Positions 20,845 through 32,585 of a stretch of 64,000 nucleotides of DNA are shown here, in pieces. The translations under genes were made by a program, and so were the position numbers. The DNA is from Doryteuthis pealeii (Eukaryota > Mollusca > Cephalopoda > Myopsida > Loliginidae), in the NCBI GenBank assembly GCA_023376005.1, contig CM042145.1, forward strand, positions 15,073,222-15,137,221. The letters run 5' to 3'. Below the pieces are notes generated by a model, which saw only the letters and a program-made list of their open reading frames with translations, did not search any database and had not been told where the DNA came from. The stretch's first letter is position 1. Every line of letters begins with the position of its first letter.

Positions 20845-20879
20845 TAACCCAAAGTCAATTTTTTCAGCAGAAAACAACC

Positions 20880-20975
20880 TGTTTGAATTCAGTTTTCCTC
20901 CTAGACTGGTAGCCACCCAAAGACTAAAGAACCCAGTCTATCCCACTATATAGCTGGGTCAAGATGTGATAGATT
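20880..20975 (-). repeat. tRNA-SINE family A fragment
   Basis: TTTTCCTCCTAGACTGGTAG and GAACCCAGTCTATCCCAC match the non-tRNA body of the SINEs at 645 and 4,708. The tRNA-like head is absent. Confidence 0.5.
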
Positions 20976-20994
20976 CAATAAAATAGAAAGAGAA

Positions 20995-21178
20995 GGTTAT
21001 TTCCTATAAGTCTAACATGATCAAAGGGGAACCACCCTTGACTGATAAATTATTTATTTTCCATTAAACTAACCCTAAACCCTAAATTCTTTTTTCCTAG
21101 TAGATCAATAAATAAATAAATAATTTATCAGTCAAGAGTGGTTCCCCTTTGTTTATGTTAGACTTATAGGAAATAACC
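20995..21178. repeat. Foldback repeat
   Basis: The arms 20,995-21,058 and 21,112-21,178 are inverted (GGTTATTTCCTATAAGTCTA against TAGACTTATAGGAAATAACC). The ~55 bp spacer contains AACTAACCCTAAACCCTAAA. Confidence 0.75.
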
Positions 21179-21424
21179 GAGAAGGATTTCTTGCTGGGGA
21201 TGAAATGAAATAAACAGTGGCCTTTTGGCACTCATACTGTCAGAGATCAGTAGACAAGAATATCATTTGTCCCTTGATAGTTTAGAAAAAAAGTTTTTTT
21301 TACCAATTCAGAATGTGTGTGTGTGTGGGGGGGGGGGGTGACCATTGATCATTTTAAGAAAAAAATTTTCCAGTCCCTAATTTTTACATTTCTAGAAAGA
21401 TCAAATCCTAAAGAACACATAAAA

Positions 21425-22300
21425 AAAATAAAAATTCAATATACCAAAAAAGTTATTTAAAAATCTAAGTTATTTTCTTGAAACTCATAAAATAATTTTT
21501 GTCACTTATTTTCTCTGATTCAACTGGCCCATTTTTATGGGCCAGTTGATTGGTTTGGTTTGGTTTGTTTGTTTTACGGCATATCAACCTCAGTGGGTCA
21601 TTTAATGCCGATAAAGTTTTCAAATAAATAAATTCTTAATGGGTAATACAATTTTGTTTATAAATACATTTTTCTATTTAACCCATAGATGGGACCCGAA
21701 CAGGTACTACCACTCCGGGTCAGAGTGGACCAGGGAGCAATGGTGATGAAGGGGTGCTCCACATTCCCCAAACCTCACCATCAGATAGAGTTGAACGTCA
21801 TTCCCAGGACATGTAGACCCGCCTTCTAGCATCCATATGATAAAAAGGGGTTGGGGCTTGCCATAAGGGCAATAGGGTTGGGAAAATCATATAGGTGCTA
21901 GGGCTTGACGTGACCAGCCGATTGATCGGAGGGGGCCTCTCCGACCGCCCGTCTAACCCAAGATAGGGCCAAAGTGAAGTATTGCATGTCAGAACTGCTC
22001 ATCCACCTGGGCTCTATCCTTAAGCATCACAGGTCACCACCCACGGCCAACAGGTGGCCCCATTGGGGGAGTGTTACCCCTCTGCAGAGGTGCATTCTAA
22101 CGCCCCAGCCGACAGGGCGGTATGGGCCAGTTGAATCAGAGGAAATACCTTGTTTTGCACTAATTCAAAGAAAAATATTGTTTTTTAAAATACAAAAAAA
22201 AAAGTGACAAAAATTATTTTATGAGTTTCAAGAAAATAACTTAGATTTTCAAATAACTTTTTTTGGGTATTGAATTTTTATTTTTTTCACTTAAAAATTT
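21425..22300. repeat. Inverted repeat split by a SINE
   Basis: The left arm (ATTCAATATACCAAAAAAGT to TCTGATTCAACTGGCCC) ends at about 21,549. The right arm (GGGCCAGTTGAATCAGAGGA to TGGGTATTGAATTTTTA) runs from about 22,124. The original hairpin tip GGCCCATTTTTATGGGCC is still visible at 21,527-21,543. Confidence 0.75.
21550..22123 (-). mobile_element. SINE-like element B with 11 bp target duplication
   Basis: A full-length copy flanked by GGGCCAGTTGA at 21,539-21,549 and 22,124-22,134. The tail end (GGTTTGGTTTGTTTGTTTTACGG) is at the left and the GCCCTGTCGGC head at the right, so it is inserted in minus orientation. Its target is the tip of the surrounding hairpin. Confidence 0.85.
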
Positions 22301-22639
22301 CATTGTGAATTTTGAATGGTTAGAAGGTGCTATGTTGAACTCAATATTCTAACCTTAGTTCAAGATTTATTTAATCTAAAATATAGATTTAAAAATTCAC
22401 AATATTGTGCAAAATATTCTTTGAGATTTTTATATATTTAGAAAATTATTACAAACGATTGTATTTTCATGTAAGGATTATCAAACATATTAAAAAAGTT
22501 ATTTCCCCTAATAACTACGATTGATGAAATACACAGAGTAATTTTACAATATAGGCTTACATAGATTTTAATTTATTCGTGTTGATTTTTTTTAGTTATA
22601 TCCCTGACACCTGACATTTTTAACAGCTACTCTTATGGC
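22301..22639. other. AT-rich DNA, nothing recognised
   Basis: No splice-flanked open frame, tRNA-like box or inverted repeat was noticed here. Confidence 0.5.
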
Positions 22640-22960
22640 AAACCACCAACCCTTTTTATTGCTAGAAGGCGGTGGCTGAGGGTCTTAAGGTCCTAGGTAT
22701 GACGTTAAACTGCATCTCGTAGTGAAGTTCCAATTCTGGAGCTGTGGAGTACCCCTTCATCGCCATTACTCCCAGATCCACTCTGACCCGGAGTGGATCT
22801 GTTAAGGTCCCATCTATGGGTTAAATGAGTTTTTTAAAAAGTTGTTAAAAAATTGAATACCGATCACAAATGAATTAAACAAAATGTATTTGGTATAAAA
22901 TAACCCAACAAAGGTGGACATGCCATAAAATCCAACCAACCAACCTAATGTGTTATCTAC
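22640..22960 (-). mobile_element. Diverged, 5'-truncated SINE-like element B
   Basis: It begins within the body (GCTAGAAGGCGGTGGCTGAG), passes CTCTGACCCGGAGTGG and CCCATCTATGGGTTAAAT, and ends in the tail AAATAACCCAACAAAGG.GGACATGCCATAAAA followed by CCAACCAACC. It is clearly older than its neighbours. Confidence 0.65.
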
Positions 22961-22972
22961 ATTAAAATTTGT

Positions 22973-23822
22973 GGTAATCTGAACTGCCCTGTCGGTTGGG
23001 GTGTTAGAATGCACCTCTGCAGAGGGGTAAGACTCCCCCAATGAAGCCACCTGTTGGCCGAGAGTGGCGACCCGTGATGCTTAAGGATAGGACCCAGGTG
23101 GTGGAGCAGTCCATGACATACAATATTCCACTTTGGTCCTTACTTGGGCTAGACGGTCGGTCGGAGAGGCCCCCTCCGATCAATCGGTTGGTCACGTCAA
23201 GCCCTAGCACATATATGATTGCCCTTATGGCAAGCCCCAACCCTTTTTATCATGTGTGCTAGAATGTGGTGACTGAGGGTCTTCATGTCCTGGGAATGAT
23301 GTTAAACTCTTATCTGATGGTGAGATTCCAGTACTGGAGATTTGGGGAATGTGGAGCACCCCTTCATCACCATTGCTCCCTGGTCCACTCTGACCCAGAG
23401 TGCTAGTACCTGTTAGGGTCCCATCTATGGGTTAAATAGAAAAATGTGTTTATAAAAAACATTGAGTATCCATTAAAAATGACTTTATTTCAAAATTTTA
23501 TTGGCATTAAATGACCCACTGACGTTGATATGCCGTAAAACAAAACAAACACGGTAATCTGAACATTAGCTACATAAATGAGAGTAACCTTCCTTTGTTT
23601 ATTTCACTTTGTGGAAGCCATATGTTTTGGTCGACCATTTTCATATATCATAAAATGTGTTCTTAATTGTGCTTGCGCAATATTTGAAATGAACTTAATT
23701 GTTATTAAGAACACATTTTATGATATTTTGTTGTATTGATTTATGGTGAAATGAAAATGGCTTCCTCAAAGTGAAATAAACAAGAGGAGGTTACTCATTT
23801 ATGTAGCTAATGTTCAGATTAC
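22973..23822. mobile_element. Foldback MITE copy 3, interrupted by a SINE
   Basis: The MITE end GGTAATCTGAAC (22,973-22,984) is separated from its continuation ATTAGCTACATAAATGAGAG (23,565 on) by a nested element. The far end ATGTTCAGATTACC is at 23,809-23,822. Without the insert it is ~270 bp. Confidence 0.75.
22985..23552 (-). mobile_element. SINE-like element B inside a MITE, 12 bp target duplication
   Basis: A full-length copy from TGCCCTGTCGGTTGGGGTGT to the tail CCGTAAAACAAAACAAACAC. It is flanked by GGTAATCTGAAC at 22,973-22,984 and 23,553-23,564. The duplicated target is the MITE's own terminus, so the MITE is the older insertion. Confidence 0.85.
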
Positions 23823-24884
23823 CAAATTTGTTTTAGAAAACCAGCATACTTTTTGTAGATAATTTTTAAACAAATCAGATCAAACCACATTGAAAAAAAA
23901 TTTTCTTTTGAAACATGTTAGGGATTCAGCACTAGAAAAAGAAACTGTTAATTTCTATAAACTTTATGGAATTTACTGTGTTTGTTGTTTGTCTTTTTAC
24001 ACATACATGGGTGTTTAAAACTACTGCCACTTCTAAACTAATTTTATTTTGATTAAATCTTCAACTGACCTCTCCCATTAACAAACCGATGTAGTCTCCC
24101 GATATTCGATCAAGTCTGCAATTTTTTGAAGAAGTCAAACCGGTTATTTTCTTTTCCCCTCCCCACAACCACGCATATTTATATAATGCTATAATAATGT
24201 TCTATACATTTCGAGTAAGAGCTTGTATCTTAAAAATTTGATCTGATTAGAAAAAATGAGTATGAGTTTTGGATTTAGCGTAAAAAACTGCCTTAAAATC
24301 AGCTATTATATATTTGACCTTTGAAAACATCACAGGCCAGTAATATTTAAGGTTAAATTATAGCTTTAGTAAAAAAATTTTAAAAAGCAAAATATTATAT
24401 ATGTAATTAATTTTTAATAAATTTTAGCATAACTTGAAGCTATTTTATTAATTTTGTTTTTCTTTAAGGGACGCTATGTAATTTCAAAAGAAAACTCAGA
24501 ATTCTTCCATATTTACTTTCATATTTTAAGTATGGCCAAAATTTTGGTAGGACAGTACCTCCCGCTTTCTTTAAATTTTTATTTTTTAAAAATTGTAAAT
24601 TATCACTTATTTTGATTTTTTCCCCTTAAGAACAGAGCTTAAACTTACATAAAAAAAAAAAAAAAAAAAGATTTTTTGGTTATAACAATGAAATAAATCA
24701 TGCTAAATTTGGAAAATTTTTAGACTAAAATTAAAGACAAATAAATTTTACATGATTTTTTTTAATCCTTCTTTTTCATAATTCAGCAAAAATTACATTG
24801 AGTTTCATTCATTTTACTGAGTTTCGTTGAATTTTTTTAAAAATGGGGTGGGTGGGAGTGTAAAAGAATAAGAAATTTTGGCCA
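23823..24884. other. AT-rich intergenic DNA, nothing recognised
   Basis: No coding pattern or clear repeat was seen. There is a 20 bp A run near 24,650. Confidence 0.5.
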
Positions 24885-25285
24885 TTGGTTGGTTTATTGA
24901 TTTTAATGGCATGTCAACCCATCTGGGGTTATGTCATGCCTAACGATTAGGAAGTAATATATGTTGTGTATTTATAGTTATACTTTTTAGTAATTGGTTT
25001 TAACAATGTTTTAGCACCATTGGGGATTATGTTGTATGGTATTGATTAAGTTTATGTCTATATTCTATGGTATAATTTTATTTCCCCCAAAAAGGACAGA
25101 ATGTCCTCCATGTTGACATTTTCAAATAGATCTTTCATATTGATTGCATTAAAATAACGGTTTCTGATGTGAGCAAAAAACCTGCATTCCATGAATAAGT
25201 GTTTAACAGGTTTCACATTGTGGTTGTTGTTCTTGTTTGAGTATATAGGAGTGTGTTAGTCTTGTGTGGGTTCAAGGATTTAAAA
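24885..25285 (-). pseudogene. 3' end of a LINE (non-LTR retrotransposon)
   Basis: On the minus strand one frame reads RLTHSYILKQEQQPQCETC and, after a shift, VKHLFMECRFFAHIRNRYF and MKDLFENVNMEDILSFLGEI, then LYHRI and a stop. The TH.YIL..E..P.C..C and VKH.F.EC motifs are typical of the end of Jockey/CR1/I-type ORF2. About 150 bp later the 3' tail reads ACCCCAGATGGGTTGACATG, CCATTAAAATCAAT and CCAACCAA. This tail is shared with the SINE families in the window. Confidence 0.7.
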
Positions 25286-25759
25286 TAAAATAGCCCCAAG
25301 GTCAGTCAATGAAATCCTATGAGGTCATTGCAAATACAGCACATTCTATTGATGTCAGCACATACATCAAATTTTTCTTTTTTTTTAAACTTTCAAAGCA
25401 CAGCCAAAACTATGATGCACCCAGCGAGGATCTGCAACATCAGCTTGATAGCCATAACATCACAACAAAATGCTCATTTAAATTAATCCTTAAAATTGAA
25501 TATTTTTTAATTATCGAGAATGTAAAACAATTTTTGCAATAAACCAATTCAGTTTACATTTATGGGGGAAAAAAGTTGGGGCTAATAACATTTCGTTGTC
25601 CCAGATTCTTGCCCTTATTTATGCTGTTTTCCCTTGACAGTGTCAGATGTAAATCCGGCCAAACATATTTACTGTGGAGTTTTTCACGCTTTTTATTGGC
25701 AAATTAATGTAGATATTTTACTATCATCCCTTACCCATTTAAAATGTTTTTTTTCTCAA
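25286..25759. other. Intergenic, nothing recognised
   Basis: The short open frames here have no motif. A T/A-rich run lies near 25,370-25,390. Confidence 0.45.
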
Positions 25760-26040
25760 ATGAATTTGAACAAATTTCAGACCAAGTCGCCTTTAAGCAC
25801 CCCAGGGGCGACCTGGATTCAAAATGTTTTGCTTTGCCCTGGCAACATCCAGTTGTTTGTTAGGGTTAGGAGTTAATTTTATAATTTAGAAAAAAAAAAA
25901 AAAAAAAAAATGCATCTAAAAATCATCTGGTAACAAACAACCGGATGTTGACGGTGCAAAGCGAAACATGTCCTTCTGAATCCAGGTCGCCCCTGGGGGT
26001 GCTTAAAGGTGACTTGGACCCAAATTTCAATTGAATTTTT
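25760..26040. mobile_element. Foldback MITE-like element
   Basis: The left arm (CCAAGTCGCCTTTAAGCACC, CAGGGGCGACCTGGATTC, CATCCAGTTGTTTGTTA) is inverted at 25,930-26,027 (TAACAAACAACCGGATGTTG to TAAAGGTGACTTGG). A ~20 bp A run lies in the centre. Confidence 0.7.
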
Positions 26041-26439
26041 ACAAAACATGAACTCAAATTTCAAAACAATCTTCATACCGTGCGCTGTATCTTGATTTTA
26101 CAATCCTTGGAATTTACTGTAATACGGTTAAACAACTACCAGGCACTGCATAAACTTGCTTGGTAAGTTGCAGATAGACCTCCAAACTGCAGGATTGGGA
26201 ACCCTAAGATCTAGCAAGCAAGTGAGAGATCTAAGGATACCTTGCAAAGGAAAGGACAGAGTGGCTTCCAATGAGAAAAGACTTCTTTAGGATTTTCAAA
26301 ACTCCTACAGTGGCAGAATACAGATGAATTCATTTTTAGTTTTACCATAAAGTGAAAATCAATGTAGGCATTTCCATTCAGATGCTTTTTGTTACCACCT
26401 TCAAGTGTAACTATGGTGTATGAAGTGAAAATTGTGTGC

Positions 26440-26965
26440 TAGATATTTTAAGTGGAAAGAGGCTGCACAGACCCGTCCACTATCTTGGCAGTCCTGCAGT
26501 TAGTCCAGTGGCAGGGCAAAGTCCGAGAAAGTGGTGGCACAAAATCCCCCACTTAGAAATTAGAATCAGAGCACGCATTGACCCAATTGAGACCATCCTA
26601 TCACAACGCCAACTGTAATGGTTGGGTCACACCATCCGCATGCCTGCAGACAGACTCCCCCGTAAACTACTTTATAGTGAACTCACAGATGGTACACAGA
26701 GGACAAGAGCCCCACAAAGACCATATTAAGACAACACTGAAGAAATGTAACATCACACCTTTAAGCGTGGAAGATCTGGCCTCCAACAGACAGGGGTTGG
26801 CGAGACACCTGCCACACAGGAGCTAAGCAGCTCATTAAGGAGATAAAAAGGACTGCAGAGCGGCGACATCTTCGTCGTCCTGAAGAACCAAATGTGAATG
26901 GGAATTTCCCCTGCAATGTATGTGACCACATCTGCATGTCCAGAATTTGATTAATGAGCCACAAC
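26440..26965 (+). pseudogene. C-terminal relic of a second LINE
   Basis: Frames in order read WHKIPHLEIRIRARIDPIET, then a W(V/L)GH-like TIRMPADRLPRKLLYSELTD and TLKKCNITPLSVEDLASNRQ. The end, FPCNVCDHICMSRI, is a C-x2-C-type finger. R.P.(K/Q)LLY.EL..G.R..G.P..R(Y/F)KD..K..LK is a common C-terminal pattern of animal non-LTR elements. Frameshifts and stops make it dead. The clade is uncertain. Confidence 0.6.
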
Positions 26966-27012
26966 TGAAGATATGGAGTGATATATAGTTGTCTGCAACA
27001 GACTTCCAAAAC

Positions 27013-27495
27013 TTAAGGATGGAGCCCAGGTGGCTGAGCAGTCCATGACATGCAACACTCCACTTTGGCTTTTACTTGGACTAGACAGGCGGTCAGAGAG
27101 GTCCACTTCAATCAATCAGCTAGTCATGTCAAGCCCTAGCACCTATATGATAGCCCCAGCCCTATTGCCCTTATAGCAAGCCCCAAAACTTTTTTTATAT
27201 ATGTGCTAGGTGGTGACTGAGGGTCTTCATGTCCTGGGAATGACATTAAATTCTATTTGATGGTGAGGTTCCAGTTCTGGAGGTTTGGGGAATGTGGAGC
27301 ACCCCTTCATCATTGCTCCCTAGTCCACTCTGACCCAGAGTGGTAGTACCTGTTAGGGTCCCATCTATGGGTTAAATAGAAAAATGTGTTTATATTATAA
27401 TAAAGAAAATTGAGTATCCGTTAAGAATGAATTTATTCTAAAACTGTTGGCTTTAAATGATCCACTGAGATTGATATACCATAAAACCAAACCAT
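27013..27495 (-). mobile_element. SINE-like element B, 5'-truncated
   Basis: It starts within the element at CTTAAGGATGGAGCCCAGGT and runs through CTCTGACCCAGAGTGG and CCCATCTATGGGTTAAAT to the tail GATTGATATACCATAAAACC. It lacks the GCCCTGTCGGC head. Confidence 0.8.
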
Positions 27496-27499
27496 AGTT

Positions 27500-30400
27500 A
27501 CAAAACTAATTCAAGTGCAAAATTTACTAGTTTTGTTTGTTTTGTAAGAAACCTCATATTTATTGAGGTATAATTATATTGGTATTGTTGACGTTATAAG
27601 TTCTGAATCCAAGCAGACCAAAGATCCTGTAGCGTATGTGAAATGGGGCTCTGTAAATTATTTTCATTCATTTATTTATGATGTAGCAAAGATGAAATAA
27701 TTTTAAATATTCAATCCAACTTTTAAACTGACTTTTAGACAAATTTCCTTTGGGTGAATTTCAAAATATTTTTCAATTAAATTTTGGGTAAAATCCATGG
27801 AGAGAAAAAAAAAGTTTTTAAATCAAGGAGCTATTTAAGCAAGAAAGGATTATTTGCAATTCTACTACATATAAATCATATTGTTGCCTTTGCAATAAAT
27901 AATACTAAAATATACAGTAAATCTATATAGTACTCAATACACATTTGCTTGTATTTAATTCTACCTAAAATATAAGATCAATATATAGTTGCATATTCTA
28001 TTAGTGGATTTTATATATTTGTGGATAATGATATTGCTGGTACTGAGGAATCTTCAGAGTCCTTTTTCTTCTTCAGACTTTGACAGCATGTTTGAGCCTT
28101 TCGGCAAACCAATATACAATAATTCATGTTTACTATTTACATGAAGTTAGCACAGGACAATTCCATTGGAGTTGAACAGTTTTTGATCTGAAGACATCTA
28201 TGTAGAAGAATATCTCAAATGATTGAAAAAGAGAGTGGAAGATTGGCTGCAAGATGAGCGTAATGTGGTAAATGAATGAAAGGCCAGCAGAATTATAATA
28301 TAGATAATCTCAACTTATATATTAGTTAAAAATTCTTGTGATTATAACAATTCAGCAATACACTGAAAATTTGAATGCCCCATTGTGTCGCATATTACCC
28401 GTGCCATACAGGTTGGGTAAATACATACACTGAAATTGCTCTTACAGAATAAAACCATTTCCAGTCCAATTTGCAACTGAATAATTTTGTTTGTGCTAAA
28501 CGTGTTTTTGTTTTTTGTTGTTTTTAAATCCTTCAAATTCTTAATACCATGGAGATAACGAGGAAATGTTAATTAGGATTTCTTCAGTATCATATGCTAA
28601 TGTTATAAAGGGAATATGAGTAGATTTGTATGTCAAAACTAATAGATAATGATTAAGGCATATAAATTTATATATACTTCAATATATTTTCACTTAAAAG
28701 TATAAAAATCATTGTAAAAATAAACACAGTAAGCCAGACTGAGTAAACCAGTTTTTACTATTTTTATTATATTCGAGACCAAAAGCATTTGATTACAACA
28801 TATATTTCAGGTTCTTTTAGGGTTGAAAAAAATAAAATAAAATTTTTTAAAATAATTGAAAATTAAAAACCTACAATTATTTGGTTTACAGTAAAAAGAT
28901 GTGTACCTAAAATAAAGCAGGGTTCACCGTGAAGTGTTTTTTTTTTTTTTTTCAAATATTGTAAAGAAAGAAAAAAAGCTCAAAGAAAAATTAAAGAATT
29001 AAAAAAAGAATAAAAATAAAGAGATTCTAAAAGAAAAAAAAGAAAAGGGTAAAAAGAAAAAAGGTGAAGACGCCATTAAAAATTTTTTTTTAATGAAGGG
29101 GGGTTATCTTTACAAGTATTTGTCACGTGATTATTATTAAAAAAAATAAAAATAAAAAAAATGGAGAGGGAATTTATCAGAGGAAATTGAAAATTGGGGA
29201 GAAGAAAAAAAAAAGAAAGTGAGTGAAGCTATTATACATACTTGAAAGTGACACCATACATGGAATTAATGAGATGATACATTTTGGATGACAAACATTT
29301 GGATTCTCATTCGAGACATAACTTTTATTTGTAAAAGATAAAAAGGACTGTAATTTCTACATTATTTCACAGGTAAACTGATTTTGTTTCTCAACTATTG
29401 AAAAGGTTCATTTTCTTTTTTCATTGAATATTTACAGTGAGTGTTTTTGTTTAAGAGAGAGAGAGTGCAGCTGGTAGCAAGAACAATACACATAAAGACA
29501 GGCATAATTTCAGCAACATGGCATTTTAGTTGAAACTTCCTTAAAAAAATAGCTATAAAGGATGATCGGTATGAAGTGTTTATAATAATGGTAACTTATT
29601 ACTATCAATAAAGTATTTTTCACAATATTCTCCATGTTAATTTCAGAATGGGTTCAAACTGGTTTATTTCTTTGAGAGAATTAAATTGGAGTGACTGTAC
29701 CAGAAATCAAAAGATCTTCCATGTTCAATTTTTTTTCTTCTTTTATACATGTGCATAATACAATTATAAGAATCAAAACAAATCTAATTTAAAGTGTGTG
29801 ATAAACAGGTGAATGTCTGGAGTTCAGCCAGAAAAATGAATAGCCAAAGTATTGGTGTAAATTAAGAGTAATAAACATATTTATACAAACATGCCAGTTT
29901 ATATCTACATATTTAAAGAAAATAATATTTGGGCATGTCCAAGATATAGAATTTGATGATGTTACAGTTTTGAGTATTGTGAATTTGCAAGTACAAACAA
30001 ATTTACTGCAATGTAGAGATGAAGAAAAAAAAACAATCCTCTGAGCCCGGTATACCAGTGATACTTTTATCCTCCAACACACACACACAGTAACACCAGT
30101 TTACCAGTGTTGAGATCATGCTCAAACGACAGAGGGTAAATTTAGGCCCAAGAAGAGCTCAAAGGGTGTATGGTAAATGAATGCTGGAAACAGTTTAGTA
30201 TTCAAATTTGCATGATAATCCTTTTAACATGAAAGTCGTAAAAGATTTAAAAAGAAAAGCAAGATTTTTAAAAATTCCCAACTGATTTGAAATATTTACA
30301 AAAATGTAGACTTTACAAGAACATAAAATGTATTTATCACACAAAGTAATTTGTGTGTGGGAAAGGTATGATGAGAGACTGCAGTCTAATGTATTATTTT

Positions 30401-30683
30401 CCTGTAGATCCTACCAAAGACAATTTGACAAACTCTCAAAACAGCAGAATCAAGTGATCATTAAGTGTCGATGCTAGAAATTTTGACAAGACAGAAAGAG
30501 GTGCAAAAGTGGAAGGAAAAAAAAAAAATTTTTTTTCTCTCTCCCCCCAATCAAGAAAATCTCAGATGAGACATAAAATTTTTCCTACAATCACTCAAAG
30601 CAAAAACCCTGATATTAGTTGGTTAAAAAGTTTGTTCAGTTTAAGTACAAAAATGTTTTTGACATTAATTTTATCAAAGATTA

Positions 30684-30722
<39 letters not shown>

Positions 30723-32538
30723 ATCTGCCACCTTTTAGACAATTTCATAATTCCATCCGTCTAAAACATTTTCTCTGCAAAGAACACATCAAAGTGCTTT
30801 TGTAGTTGACCAAAAACTGACCCCCCCCCTTTTCCATTAAGACAATTCTTGTAAAGACCAGAATAAATGGTAATCTAAAATGTACAGTATAGGATTTAAA
30901 ACTTCCCACTTCAGTCAGTTAATTCAGCCTGGTCACCAAATATGCAGTTTAATAAAATATATCTTTTTTGTAAACTAATTCTGGATTCTTCAGATTTTTG
31001 CCTTCAATTTTTCTAATTAACACATACATACATACTGTAACTTGTTCCTATCATCGGTTTCAAGTTACACCGTTAGTTTGAAAGTGGAAAATTACCTAGA
31101 CTTGCAACAGGTTACATTAATTACGTTTTCTCACTGGGTGCCCCATACACCAGGCCTTGTGCCACAACTAAACAAAGCTTAGTAAATAACTTTTCATTAC
31201 CTTGTTGCAGATGAATCTGTTTGCATCATGACATCGTTGTTTGGTGTATTGTAATTGAACAGAATAGTATCAGTAATTATCATTCCATAATTAATTTTAA
31301 AGAGTAAAAAAAAATTTTTTTAAAAGTCAATTTTAGATAGAATTTTTATTCTAAACAAAACAGTATATACACCTGATATACTGTCGGAAAGGGTATTCAC
31401 ATTCACCTCAAATTAATCTATGTACCACACCACCCACCAATTCATTTATTGGGCCCCATTAAACCATATAGAAATACAAAAAAAAATAGGATATTGATAT
31501 ATGTTAGGGGACTAGAAATGGAGCAACTGAATTTAAGTTAATTTAAATGAGAAACAATTGTCTTGATTCATGTCAGTTTTTGACTAACTTTGTCCTCCCA
31601 GAAACTAATTAGTAACAATTCAACGGATCAGTGTTTCCATGTGTGTATACACACCCAACATTATTATTTGGATGTAGACCAGCCTTTCATATTGTTAATG
31701 ATGATTATTTCACTTGCCCTATGATCTCTCATATCTAATGTTTTTCATTCTGACAATTAAAAAAAGGGGCAAGGGTATATGTTTAAAATAGCAAATTGTA
31801 CATGGAAATATGGTGCAGTATTTTTCATTTTCTTGTTTGTTGGTTAAATTATTCTATTCTGGCCATGTGCACAGCATCACCAATATTGGATGAAAACCTT
31901 ATTTCTGTACAATTAGTGATAACTCCATTTGCCACAAAGTCGCTTGCATTCCAGATTGTTGTAAAATATCCATATTTTATCACCCATCACACTTTGTTTC
32001 AAAAGCAGAATATCTTGAGTAAATTTAAAAGGTGGGGATACTTAGATTATGTGGAAGACACACATCAAAGTGACTAACATAACCACAACTGGTTACAAAT
32101 GATTTTCAATGCATCATTTTGATATTGAAGATGTTCAACATCTCCCATCATTTAACACTACTGTCACTGTCTTGATTTGATCCATATCAATCTGAATGAA
32201 TCTACTCTAACTAACCAGTTTAACAAGAAATCTCCACCGAAGCACAAAACTTGTCATATTCCTTCACTGTACCTTTTCCACAAACTCCAAAATTTGGAAA
32301 AAAAAAAAAAATTCTATTTTAAAATGTGCAGCGGTTTCACAGCTATCACAAGACAATCGAAATACTTTTATATGTAGTTAGCTAAATACTCTTTATCCCA
32401 TCTAAAGACAAAACAGAACAAATTTTTTGCCCAACTCAATATTAGAAATTATTAAGCATGCACTATAATAGATTATCCTTTTCTTTTAACACAAGTGCCA
32501 ATTGTAGCAGTAATAAAGATCCCTAGAAGTTTATCTCA

Positions 32539-32585
<47 letters not shown>

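Noticed and set aside
31796..32077. 93-codon plus-strand frame as a gene
   Set aside because: Composition matches the surrounding AT-rich DNA, and no motif or splice context was found.
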